Positions 50,753-58,953 of a DNA stretch of 64,000 nt are shown here, one piece after another. Within the stretch, counting starts at the first letter, position 1. The number at the start of each line of letters is the position of its first letter. A program made the position numbers and the translations under genes. This stretch comes from Pseudomonadota bacterium (lineage in GTDB: Bacteria; Pseudomonadota; Alphaproteobacteria; Sphingomonadales; Sphingomonadaceae): NCBI GenBank assembly GCA_023400405.1, contig JAEXFD010000030.1:124001-188000 (forward strand). Reading direction: 5' to 3'. The notes below the pieces were generated by a model. The model had not been told where the DNA came from. It saw nothing but the letters and a program-made list of their open reading frames with translations, and did not search any database.

Positions 50753-53700
50753 ATGAACAAGGGTCATTTTCGAAATGCGCTGATCGCGGGGACCGCGCTG
50801 TCGCTGATCGCAAGCATCACGCCGGCGCTCGCGCAGGACAGTGGCGGGCAAAGCGAGACGCAAGATAGCGGCACGGACGGCGGCGACATCATCGTCACCG
50901 GCGTGCGCCAGGCGCTGGCCAAGGCGGCCCAGATCAAGCGCGATTCGGATACCGTGGTCGATTCGATCACGGCCACCGACATCGGCGCCTTCCCCGACAA
51001 ATCGGTGGCGGAGGCGCTGCAGCGCGTTCCCGGCGTCACCGTGATCCGTTCGGCCGCCAAGGACGACGTGATGCACTATTCGGCCGAACCGGCCGGGGTG
51101 GTGATCCGCGGCCTCCAGCAGGTCCGCTCGGAGTTCAACGGCCGCGACACCTTTTCGGCCACCTCGGGCTATGGGCTGAGCTGGAGCGACGTCTCGCCCG
51201 AGCTGATGGCGGGCGTCGATACCTACAAGAACCAGACTGCCGAGATGATCGAGGGCGGCATCGCCGGCACGGTCAACCTGCGCACGCGCAAGCCGTTCGA
51301 CCAGCCGGGCCGCGCGATCAGCGTCAGCCTCACTCAGAATTACGGCGACATCTCGCAGCGCGCGACGCCCGACGCCTCGGCGCTGTTCTCGAGTCGCTGG
51401 AAGACCGGGATCGGCGAGTTCGGCCTGCTCGGCAACATCGCCTATTCGCACGTCATCACCAATTCGCGCGGCGTCACCGTGCCGCGGATGATGCCCTTCG
51501 CGCCCGGCGTCTATGGCCCGAACACCACCTATATCCCCTCCGGCATCGGCTTTTCCGAGACCGAATATGACCGCGAACGCTTCGGCGTCTCGGGCGCGGT
51601 GCAGTGGAAGAGCAATGACGGGCGGCTGGTCGCCACCGGCGAGTATAACCGCTCGCGCTACAAGAACACCTGGGTCGAGCATCAGGCGCTCAGCTATTGG
51701 GCCTGGGTCGATCCGGCGGTGACCAACCATTCGACGGTGTGGACGGACGGATCGATCCTGGCGCCGCCCGATGCGCCGGGGCTGGGCTTCAACCAGGCAG
51801 GCGGCGGCACGCCCTTCACCTTCCGCGACGACGGGCTGTTCCAGACCGGTACGATCACCGGCTCTCGCGGCGGCTGGGGCTATGGCGCGCTCAACGCCAC
51901 GTCCACCGGCTACGCTCCGGGGTCCACCGACCAATATGGCGTGCTGCCCAACGGGCTGCCGCTATTCCAGCCCTGCCTCAATTCGAGCGTCAGCCATGCC
52001 GGCGTTCCGTGCCGAGCGGGTGACCCGCTCGACATCGCGACGCGCTATTCGAAGGAAGATCGGCTGGTCGAGGACGCCTCGTTCAGCCTGAGCTGGCAGG
52101 CGAGCGACCGGCTGCGCTTCAACCTCGATTATCAGCACGTCCGCGCGACCAACTACAATTACGACATCACCTTCAACTTCCGCACCTACGCCGACATCGC
52201 GCTCGATCTGCGCGGCGAATATCCCAAGGTGACGCTGCTCGCTCCGTCCGGCTACAACCAGATCGGCGACCAGCCCTTCGCCGATCCGCGCAACTATTCG
52301 CCGTCTTCGGTGATGGACCATGTGACCGACAGCCGCGGCAAGATGGACGCGTTCCGGCTCGACGGCGCCTATCAGTTCAACACGCCGTGGCTCTCCGAAA
52401 TCCGCTTCGGCGGCCGCTTCGCCGATCGCCGGCAGCAGCATAATTGGTCGCTCTACAATTGGGCGAGCATCACGTCGGACTGGCAGACCAACCCGCACGA
52501 TTCGGTGTTTCTCCAGAGCCCGCGCACCTACAATCCGGACGGCAGCGTCAATTTCGAAGGCTATGCGCCGGGTTATTGGGAAGTGCGGCCCTATGCGCAG
52601 AACATGCTCGGCGGCGGGCTGTTCAATCCCGGCTCGCTGGTGTTCATGCGCGCCGACATCCTCGCCAATCCGGCCGAAACCTATCGTCGCTTCAGCGTCG
52701 GCGGCCAGACCGACGAGGGCGGCACGGCCTCATCGACGTGGAACCCGATCTGCGATCGTCCCGACGAAATGGCGAACAGCTGCTTCACCCCGGGCGAAGT
52801 GCTCGACGTCAGCGAGCGCACCAAATCGGCCTATGCGATGGTCAAGTTCGGAGGCGACGATGCCCGCCTCGGCGGCATGACCGTCAACGGCAATCTCGGC
52901 CTGCGCTGGGTGGATCTACGCGTCCAGAGCGGCGGCGCGATCAACTATGCCACTCCTTTCACGGCAGCTGATCTCAACTGCAAGCCGCTCGACCCTGCGG
53001 AGGTCGGACAGCTCCAGCCGGGCCAATATGCGATCTCCCCCGCCTGCCTCGCCGTCAATTCGACCGAGGATCGCGCCTTTTCGAGCGGGAGCAGCACGCC
53101 GTCCAAGGTCCGCAACAAGACCAGTTACTGGCTACCCAGCCTCAACCTGCGCTTCGGCATGGGCGACGACTGGTTCGTGCGCTTCGCGGCCTCGCGCGCG
53201 ATCTCCAAGCCGGACATCGGCCTGCTCAAGAACTTCATGGCGCTGCAGCGCTCGTACATCCCGCAGTCGGAGATCCGCGTCGGCAATCCGGCGATCGTGC
53301 TCGACAATGCCGGCAATCCGGTGAGCCTGCGCTACAGCTACACCGCCTCGATGGGCAATCCGCGGCTCAAGCCGATCCAGGCCGACCAGTTCGACCTGTC
53401 GATCGAGAAATATGACGGCACGATCGGATCGTTCAGCGTCGCCGCCTTCTACAAGAAATTCCACGACTATATCCAGAACGGCAGCTTCCTCGTCCCGATC
53501 ACCAATGCCGGAGTGACGCGCAACGTGCTCGTCACCGGCCCGGTGAATGGCGACGGCGCCTCGATCTACGGCGCCGAAATCGCCTTCCAGCGCTATTTCG
53601 ACTTCCTGCCCGCGCCGTTCGACGGGCTGGGCGTGCAGGCCAATTATACGTGGCTGAAGAACAAGGGCGTGAAGAACGCCAATCTGGTGGTCGACACGAC

Positions 53701-54115
53701 CGGCGGCAGCGCGATCGCGCGTTCGGCGCTGGCCGGGATGATCCAGGTCGATCGGCTGGAGAACCTGTCCGACCATTCGTTCAATGCGATCCTGATGTAC
53801 GAAAAGCCCCGGTTCGGCGCGCGCATCGCCTATAACTGGCGCTCCAAATATGTGAATTCGATCAACGATTGCTGCCTGGGCTTCCCGGTGTGGAACCGCC
53901 CCGAAGGCTATCTCGACGGATCGATCCGCATCGCCGTCACCCCGCAGCTCGAATTCAGCTTCCAGGGATCGAACCTGCTCAACACCCGCATCCGGATGAT
54001 GGCGCAGGTGAGCGGACCGACCAAGGAGGATCCGAACCGCGAAGTGAAGTTCCTTCCGGGCGGCACTTTCGAATATGATCGCCGCTTCCAGTTCGGCGTA
54101 CGCGCCAAGTTCTGA
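50753..54115 (+). CDS. TonB-dependent receptor, large carbohydrate type
   Basis: A 1120-residue TBDT, among the longest of its class. Signal peptide ALIAGTALSLIASITPALAQ; TonB box area GGDIIVTGVRQALAKAAQIKRDSDTVVDSITATDIGAFPDKSVAEALQRVPGV, again diagnostic of the Xanthomonas/Caulobacter class; plug RSEFNGRDTFSATSGYGLSWSDVSPELMAGVDTYKNQ and EGGIAGTVNLRTRKPF; large barrel ending FQFGVRAKF with a terminal Phe. ATG 50753 follows AGGGGGG. It heads a rightward unit with a halogenase-like gene (31-base gap), GH27 and DUF4832. Two candidate AgaR operators flank its promoter. Probable ligand: an alpha-Gal- or GalNAc-ended glycan (inference). Confidence 0.94.
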   Translation: MNKGHFRNALIAGTALSLIASITPALAQDSGGQSETQDSGTDGGDIIVTGVRQALAKAAQIKRDSDTVVDSITATDIGAFPDKSVAEALQRVPGVTVIRSAAKDDVMHYSAEPAGVVIRGLQQVRSEFNGRDTFSATSGYGLSWSDVSPELMAGVDTYKNQTAEMIEGGIAGTVNLRTRKPFDQPGRAISVSLTQNYGDISQRATPDASALFSSRWKTGIGEFGLLGNIAYSHVITNSRGVTVPRMMPFAPGVYGPNTTYIPSGIGFSETEYDRERFGVSGAVQWKSNDGRLVATGEYNRSRYKNTWVEHQALSYWAWVDPAVTNHSTVWTDGSILAPPDAPGLGFNQAGGGTPFTFRDDGLFQTGTITGSRGGWGYGALNATSTGYAPGSTDQYGVLPNGLPLFQPCLNSSVSHAGVPCRAGDPLDIATRYSKEDRLVEDASFSLSWQASDRLRFNLDYQHVRATNYNYDITFNFRTYADIALDLRGEYPKVTLLAPSGYNQIGDQPFADPRNYSPSSVMDHVTDSRGKMDAFRLDGAYQFNTPWLSEIRFGGRFADRRQQHNWSLYNWASITSDWQTNPHDSVFLQSPRTYNPDGSVNFEGYAPGYWEVRPYAQNMLGGGLFNPGSLVFMRADILANPAETYRRFSVGGQTDEGGTASSTWNPICDRPDEMANSCFTPGEVLDVSERTKSAYAMVKFGGDDARLGGMTVNGNLGLRWVDLRVQSGGAINYATPFTAADLNCKPLDPAEVGQLQPGQYAISPACLAVNSTEDRAFSSGSSTPSKVRNKTSYWLPSLNLRFGMGDDWFVRFAASRAISKPDIGLLKNFMALQRSYIPQSEIRVGNPAIVLDNAGNPVSLRYSYTASMGNPRLKPIQADQFDLSIEKYDGTIGSFSVAAFYKKFHDYIQNGSFLVPITNAGVTRNVLVTGPVNGDGASIYGAEIAFQRYFDFLPAPFDGLGVQANYTWLKNKGVKNANLVVDTTGGSAIARSALAGMIQVDRLENLSDHSFNAILMYEKPRFGARIAYNWRSKYVNSINDCCLGFPVWNRPEGYLDGSIRIAVTPQLEFSFQGSNLLNTRIRMMAQVSGPTKEDPNREVKFLPGGTFEYDRRFQFGVRAKF

Positions 54116-54146
54116 GGCGAGGGCGGCGCGCAAAAGGGAGAGCGGC

Positions 54147-55643
54147 TTGCGGCGGATCGTGATCCTGGGCGGCGGCACGGCGGGCTGGATGGCCGCCGCC
54201 TGCCTCGCCCGCACGCTCGGGGTTCGCGGCCGCTCGATCACCCTGGTCGAATCGGATGCGATCGGGACGGTCGGAGTCGGCGAGGCGACGATCCCGCTGA
54301 TCGAGACGTTCCACCGCATTTTGGGAATCGATTCGGCCGAAATCGTCCGGGAGGCTGAGGCGACGTTCAAGCTCGGCATCGAGTTCGTCGATTGGGGCCG
54401 GCGCGGTAGCCGCTATCTCCACCCGTTCGGGATGGTCGGCGCCGACCTCAACGGCGCGGGCTTCCTCCAGCACTGGCTGCGCCATCGCGGCGAGGGCGGG
54501 ACGAGCGACCTGCTCGACTACAACCTCGAGACCCAGGCCGTCGCGGCGGGCCGCTTCGGCATGGTGCCGGCGCGGCGCCCGGGCGACCGCCAGCTCCATT
54601 TCGCCTATCATTTCGATGCGGCGCTCTATGCGGCGATGCTGCGCTGCCTGGCCGAGAGCCTGGGCGTGGTGCGGATCGAGGGCCTGGTCCGCGGTGCCGA
54701 GCGCGATGCGGAGAGCGGCGACGTCACCGCGCTCAGCCTCGACGATGGCCGCGAAGTGCCGGGCGATTTCTTCCTCGATTGCTCGGGCTTCGGCGGCACG
54801 CTGATCGAACGTACGCTCGCCGCCGGCTATGACGATTGGAGCCGCTGGCTGCCCTGCAATCGTGCCATCGCGGTGCAGAGCGAGCGGCTCGACGACCTGC
54901 CGCCCTTCACCCGTTCGACCGCGCGCGATGCCGGCTGGCAATGGCGCATCCCGCTCCAGCATCGCACCGGCAACGGCCATGTCTTCTGCGACGCCTTCGT
55001 CTCCGAGGATGAAGCGGCCGACACGCTGCTCGCCGGGCTGGAGGGGGCGGCGATCGGCATGCCGCGGACGCTGCGCTTCGTCACCGGCCGGCGGCGCAGG
55101 ACCTGGCACCACAATGTCGTCGCGCTGGGGCTCGCGGGGGGATTTCTCGAGCCGCTCGAGAGCACCTCGATCTACATGGTGCAGTCCGCGCTGGCCAAGC
55201 TGCTGACGCTGTTCCCGCGCGCCGATCGCGTCGATCCGGCGGCGCGCGACAGCTTCAATGCGATGATGGACGCCGAATGGGAGCGCGTCCGCGACTTCAT
55301 CATCGCGCACTACAAGGTGACGACGCGCGACGACACGCCCTTCTGGGCGCATTGTCGCGCGATGGCGATCCCCGATAGCCTGGCCGAACGGCTCGCCTTG
55401 TTCGAGCGCGAGGGCATCTTCGTCGAGCAGCCGCACGACCTGTTCAAGGAAGGCAGCTGGGCCTCGGTACTGCTCGGCCAGGGCCTGATGCCCGAGCGCC
55501 ATCACCCGATCGCCGACATCGCGCCGCGCGCCGCGCTTGACGCCGAGCTCGCGCGGATGCGGGCGGCGATCGCGGCGCGCGTGGCGGAATTGCCTTCGCA
55601 TGCCGCCTATGTCGATCTGTGCATGAACCGCGCCGCCGCATGA
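54147..55643 (+). CDS. Tryptophan-halogenase-like FAD-dependent protein
   Basis: A 498-residue protein of the flavin-dependent halogenase family. GGGTAG (in RRIVILGGGTAGWMAAA) binds FAD. The catalytic Lys of halogenases is present in ATFKLGIEFVDW (K~75), the halogenase motif WxWxIP as WQWRIP (W264, W266), and the flavin/chloride loop as GFLEPLESTSIYM. All key positions for HOCl-based halogenation are therefore kept. Yet the gene sits between a TBDT and a GH27 gene. Family members near TBDTs are frequent in sphingomonads and caulobacters and their substrates are mostly unknown. TTG 54147 with AGGGAG at seven bases is preferred; ATG 54075 lies within the TBDT gene. No flavin reductase gene is adjacent. 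The end overlaps GH27 (ATGA). Confidence 0.9.
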   Translation: MRRIVILGGGTAGWMAAACLARTLGVRGRSITLVESDAIGTVGVGEATIPLIETFHRILGIDSAEIVREAEATFKLGIEFVDWGRRGSRYLHPFGMVGADLNGAGFLQHWLRHRGEGGTSDLLDYNLETQAVAAGRFGMVPARRPGDRQLHFAYHFDAALYAAMLRCLAESLGVVRIEGLVRGAERDAESGDVTALSLDDGREVPGDFFLDCSGFGGTLIERTLAAGYDDWSRWLPCNRAIAVQSERLDDLPPFTRSTARDAGWQWRIPLQHRTGNGHVFCDAFVSEDEAADTLLAGLEGAAIGMPRTLRFVTGRRRRTWHHNVVALGLAGGFLEPLESTSIYMVQSALAKLLTLFPRADRVDPAARDSFNAMMDAEWERVRDFIIAHYKVTTRDDTPFWAHCRAMAIPDSLAERLALFEREGIFVEQPHDLFKEGSWASVLLGQGLMPERHHPIADIAPRAALDAELARMRAAIAARVAELPSHAAYVDLCMNRAAA

Positions 55644-57586
55644 CCCCTCGCAACCCACAGGCGATTCTCCCGATGTTCTTCCGCACTGCCCCGATCGCCG
55701 CCGCGCTGTTCGGCCTCGCCCTGGCCGCGCCGGCCCATGCCCAGGGGAACGATCCGATCGCGCCCGCCGGCCGCTGGACGCTGCCCGAGCGCAAGCAGGC
55801 GCGCACGCCGCCGATGGGCTGGAATTCGTGGAACGCCTTTCACACCGAGATCGACGAGGCCAAGGTCCTCGGCGCCGCGCAAAAGCTGGTCGACAGCGGC
55901 CTCGCCCGGCTCGGCTATGTCTATGTCAATATCGACGATGGCTGGTGGCTGAAGCGGCGGACGAGCGACGGGCGGATGATGATCCGCACCGATCTCTTTC
56001 CGTCCGCGGCGGTTGCCGGCGGCGACAGCAGCTTCCGCCCCTTCACCGATCGGCTCCACGCCATGGGGCTGAAGGCCGGCATCTACACCGATATCGGCCG
56101 CAACGCCTGCTCCCAGGCCTATGACCTGCATTCGCCCAACCTGCCGATCGGCACCACCGCCGAGCGCGAAGTGGGGCTGTACGGCCATGTCGACCAGGAC
56201 ATCGGCCTCTATTTCCGCGATTGGGGCTTCGATTACATCAAGGTCGATGCCTGCGGGATCAACGTCTATGCGCCCGCCAGCGCCGTGGTGCGAGACAATG
56301 GCTATCGCCCGTTCGCGCCGCTGATCGACCAGGCCTCGATCAACCGGACCGACGTCGCCGCGGTGCGCGCACTCTACCAGGGCGTCGCCGACGCGCTCGA
56401 TCGGGCCAATCCCGATGGCGACTATGTCTTCTCGCTCTGCCCCTGGGGCAGCGCCGATGTGCGCAGCTGGGGGATGCATGTCGGCCATCTCTGGCGCACC
56501 AGCGGCGACATCACGCCGAGCTGGTCGCGGATGCTGCACAATTTCGACAGCGCCTCGACGCGCGCGCTCTATGCCAAGCCGGGCGCGTGGAACGATCCCG
56601 ACATGCTGTTCGTCGGCCATGGCGATTTCGACGCGAACCATCTGACCGAGGCGCGCGCGCATTTCGCGCTCTGGGCGATCATCAACGCGCCGCTGCTGAT
56701 CGGCTACGATCTGCGCGACGCGCCCAAGAGCCTGCTCGACATCTGGGGAAATGCCGACATCGTCGCGGTCAACCAGGATGCGGGCGGCCACCAGGGCGTG
56801 ATCGCCTATGACAGCAACGACGTGCAGATCATCGTCAAGACGCTCTCCGGCGGGCGCAAGGCCGTCGCGCTGTTCAACCGCGGACTGGCGCCGGCCGAGG
56901 TGCAACTGACTGCGGCGCACCTCAAATTCGCTGCCGCCGCGCCGATCCGGCTGCGCAACCTCTGGGACAAGTCGGCGGTGGCGCCGCTCACCGGCGAGGC
57001 CAGCTTCAAGCTCGCGCCGCATGAGACGCAGATCTTCGAGGCAACGGGCGAGCGGCGGCTGAAGGACGGCATGTATCTGTCCGAGATCCCCGGCGACATC
57101 AATGTCGCCGCCGACGGCGTGACGGTCCCCGAGCCGGACCCGATGGTGCATCGCATGCTCGGCCCGTGGAACGGCACGCGCGACGGCGGCGCCCGGCCGA
57201 GCTATGCCGGCTGGGGCGGAGCCCAGGCCGATGCGGCGCCCTATGGCGAGACGCTCGGCATCGCCGGCCGGGCCTTCGACACCGGCATCGGCATCCTCGC
57301 CCAATCGCGGCTCGAGGTCCGCAACCGCGCGGGCGCCCGGCGCTTCGAGGCGCAGGTCGGCGTCGACGATTCGACGCGCGACACCAAGGGCAAGGTCCGC
57401 TTCCTCGTCTATGGCGACGGCCAGTTGCTCGCCCAGAGCCCGGTGCTCGGCTTTGGCGACGCCGCCGTGCCGCTCCACGTAGACATCGCCGGGCGCAAGC
57501 TGATCGAGCTCGTCGTCCGGCGCGAGAGCGGGACGAGCGATCGGCCCTTGGTCACCACCTGGGGCGAGGCGGCGCTGCGGCAATGA
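55640..57586 (+). CDS. GH27 alpha-galactosidase with NPCBM domain, secreted
   Basis: A 648-residue glycosidase. Signal peptide TAPIAAALFGLALAAPAHAQ. Catalytic TIM barrel: ARTPPMGWNSWNAFHTEIDE, YVYVNIDDGWW, then nucleophile in FDYIKVDACG (D~203) and acid/base in HLWRTSGDITPSW (D~290), with AWNDPDML also present. It is followed by a C-terminal beta-domain (to ~470) and an NPCBM-type carbohydrate-binding module (YAGWGGAQADAAPYGETLGIAGRAFDTGIG ... FEAQVGVDDSTRDTKGKVRFLVYGDG). GH27 enzymes cleave terminal alpha-Gal or alpha-GalNAc with retention. The start ATG overlaps the halogenase stop; an in-frame ATG 55673 closer to the signal peptide is an alternative. The end overlaps the DUF4832 start. Confidence 0.94.
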   Translation: MTPRNPQAILPMFFRTAPIAAALFGLALAAPAHAQGNDPIAPAGRWTLPERKQARTPPMGWNSWNAFHTEIDEAKVLGAAQKLVDSGLARLGYVYVNIDDGWWLKRRTSDGRMMIRTDLFPSAAVAGGDSSFRPFTDRLHAMGLKAGIYTDIGRNACSQAYDLHSPNLPIGTTAEREVGLYGHVDQDIGLYFRDWGFDYIKVDACGINVYAPASAVVRDNGYRPFAPLIDQASINRTDVAAVRALYQGVADALDRANPDGDYVFSLCPWGSADVRSWGMHVGHLWRTSGDITPSWSRMLHNFDSASTRALYAKPGAWNDPDMLFVGHGDFDANHLTEARAHFALWAIINAPLLIGYDLRDAPKSLLDIWGNADIVAVNQDAGGHQGVIAYDSNDVQIIVKTLSGGRKAVALFNRGLAPAEVQLTAAHLKFAAAAPIRLRNLWDKSAVAPLTGEASFKLAPHETQIFEATGERRLKDGMYLSEIPGDINVAADGVTVPEPDPMVHRMLGPWNGTRDGGARPSYAGWGGAQADAAPYGETLGIAGRAFDTGIGILAQSRLEVRNRAGARRFEAQVGVDDSTRDTKGKVRFLVYGDGQLLAQSPVLGFGDAAVPLHVDIAGRKLIELVVRRESGTSDRPLVTTWGEAALRQ

Positions 57587-58953
57587 GAGGCGCCGTGCAT
57601 CTCCTCGCGGCGTTCGCGCTGCTCGCCGCGCCGGCGGCATCGTTCGGCGCGACCACGACCTTCACCGGCAGCGAGGTGCCCTTCCCCAATCCCGAGCGCG
57701 GCTTCTACCGGGCGGGTCAGGGATCGCTCGACCGGTTCGATCCCGCATTCCTCGCCGACGCCTTCCAGGACGGCTATAGGCTGATCTACGCCCGCATCGA
57801 CTTGTCGCCCTATCGCGACCGCGCCTTGCCGCCGGCGTTTCTCGACCGGCTCGGCGCCGGCTTCGCCGCCGCGCGCGTCGCCGGCGTCAAGCTGATCGTG
57901 CGCGCCGTGTACAATTATCCGCATGGCGAGACCGATTATCGCGGCGCGCAGGACGCGCCGTTGCCGATCGTGCTCCGGCATATCGCCCAGCTCGGGCCGG
58001 TGCTGCGCGCCAATGAGGACGCCATCGCCTTCGTCCAGGCCGGGTTCGTCGGCGCCTGGGGCGAATGGCACAGCTCGTCCAACCGGCTGGCCGAACCCGC
58101 CGCGCGGACGAAGATCAAGGATGCGCTGCTCCGCGCAGTTCCCGCCGACCGCTTCGTCCAGTTCCGCTACCCGCCCTATGTGCGCGAATGGATGCCGCTG
58201 CCGGTCGCGCGGGCGCGGATCGGCTTCCACAACGACTGTTTCCTCGCCAGCCGCACCGATGTCGGCACGTTCAGCGAAGAGGCCGGCCCGCGCGCCGCGG
58301 AGCAGGATTATATCGATCGGATCGGCGATGTCGCACCGTTCGGCGGCGAGACCTGCAACCCCGCCGACGATCCCGGCGCGCAGCCTCGCACCGAGTGCAG
58401 CGACATCCTGCGCGAAGGGGCACGCTACAACCTAAGCTATCTCAACGCCGATTATTACCGGCCGCTGTTCCACACCTCCTGGATCGCCGGTGGTTGCATG
58501 GACGAGGTATCGGCGCGGATGGGCTATCGGCTGCGGCTGATCGGGCTCACCCATGCCGATCGTGCCGTGCCTGGCGGACGTCTCGCGCTGCGGCTCACGC
58601 TCCGCAACGACGGCTGGGCGCGCCTCTACAATCCGCGCGCGCTGGTCATCCTGCTGCGCGACCTCTGGACCGCCGCGTCGGTGCCCCTGCCCGCCTCTGC
58701 CGTCGACCTCACCACGCTGCGGCCCGGCAAGACCGAAGTCGTCTCGCTGAACCTTTCCATGCCGCGCCGCGTCGCGCCGGGGCGCTACATGGTCTCGATC
58801 GCCTTTCCCGATCCGAGCGCCCGGCTTGCCGACGATCCCCGCTTCGCGATTCGACCGGCCAATGGGGACGATGCCGCGCGCGGCCAGCGCTGGGATGCCG
58901 ACGCGGGCGCGTTCGAAACCGGGACGGAGATCAGGGTGCAATCAACGCGGTGA
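57583..58953 (+). CDS. Secreted DUF4874/DUF4832-domain protein, possible glycosidase
   Basis: A 456-residue exported protein (leader VHLLAAFALLAAPAASFGA). The N-terminal DUF4874-type half opens VPFPNPERGFYRAG and reads as a TIM barrel: GYRLIYARIDLSPYRD, GVKLIVRAVYNYPHGETDYRGA, and AFVQAGFVGAWGEWHSSSN, where the Glu in WGEWH sits at the end of a barrel strand like a glycosidase catalytic residue. The C-terminal DUF4832-type half has YNLSYLNADYYRPLFHTSWI and a beta-sandwich tail (GRLALRLTLRNDGWARLYNPR). The start overlaps the GH27 stop (ATGA), so both are made together. It may act on the same glycan as GH27. Its last 12 bases overlap the convergent MATE gene. No biochemical function is claimed. 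Confidence 0.85.
   Translation: MRGAVHLLAAFALLAAPAASFGATTTFTGSEVPFPNPERGFYRAGQGSLDRFDPAFLADAFQDGYRLIYARIDLSPYRDRALPPAFLDRLGAGFAAARVAGVKLIVRAVYNYPHGETDYRGAQDAPLPIVLRHIAQLGPVLRANEDAIAFVQAGFVGAWGEWHSSSNRLAEPAARTKIKDALLRAVPADRFVQFRYPPYVREWMPLPVARARIGFHNDCFLASRTDVGTFSEEAGPRAAEQDYIDRIGDVAPFGGETCNPADDPGAQPRTECSDILREGARYNLSYLNADYYRPLFHTSWIAGGCMDEVSARMGYRLRLIGLTHADRAVPGGRLALRLTLRNDGWARLYNPRALVILLRDLWTAASVPLPASAVDLTTLRPGKTEVVSLNLSMPRRVAPGRYMVSIAFPDPSARLADDPRFAIRPANGDDAARGQRWDADAGAFETGTEIRVQSTR

Noticed and set aside
54075..54146. Upstream ATG extension of the halogenase-like gene
   Set aside because: It lies inside the TBDT coding region in another frame, puts residues before the FAD motif that the family lacks, and has no ribosome site, unlike TTG 54147.
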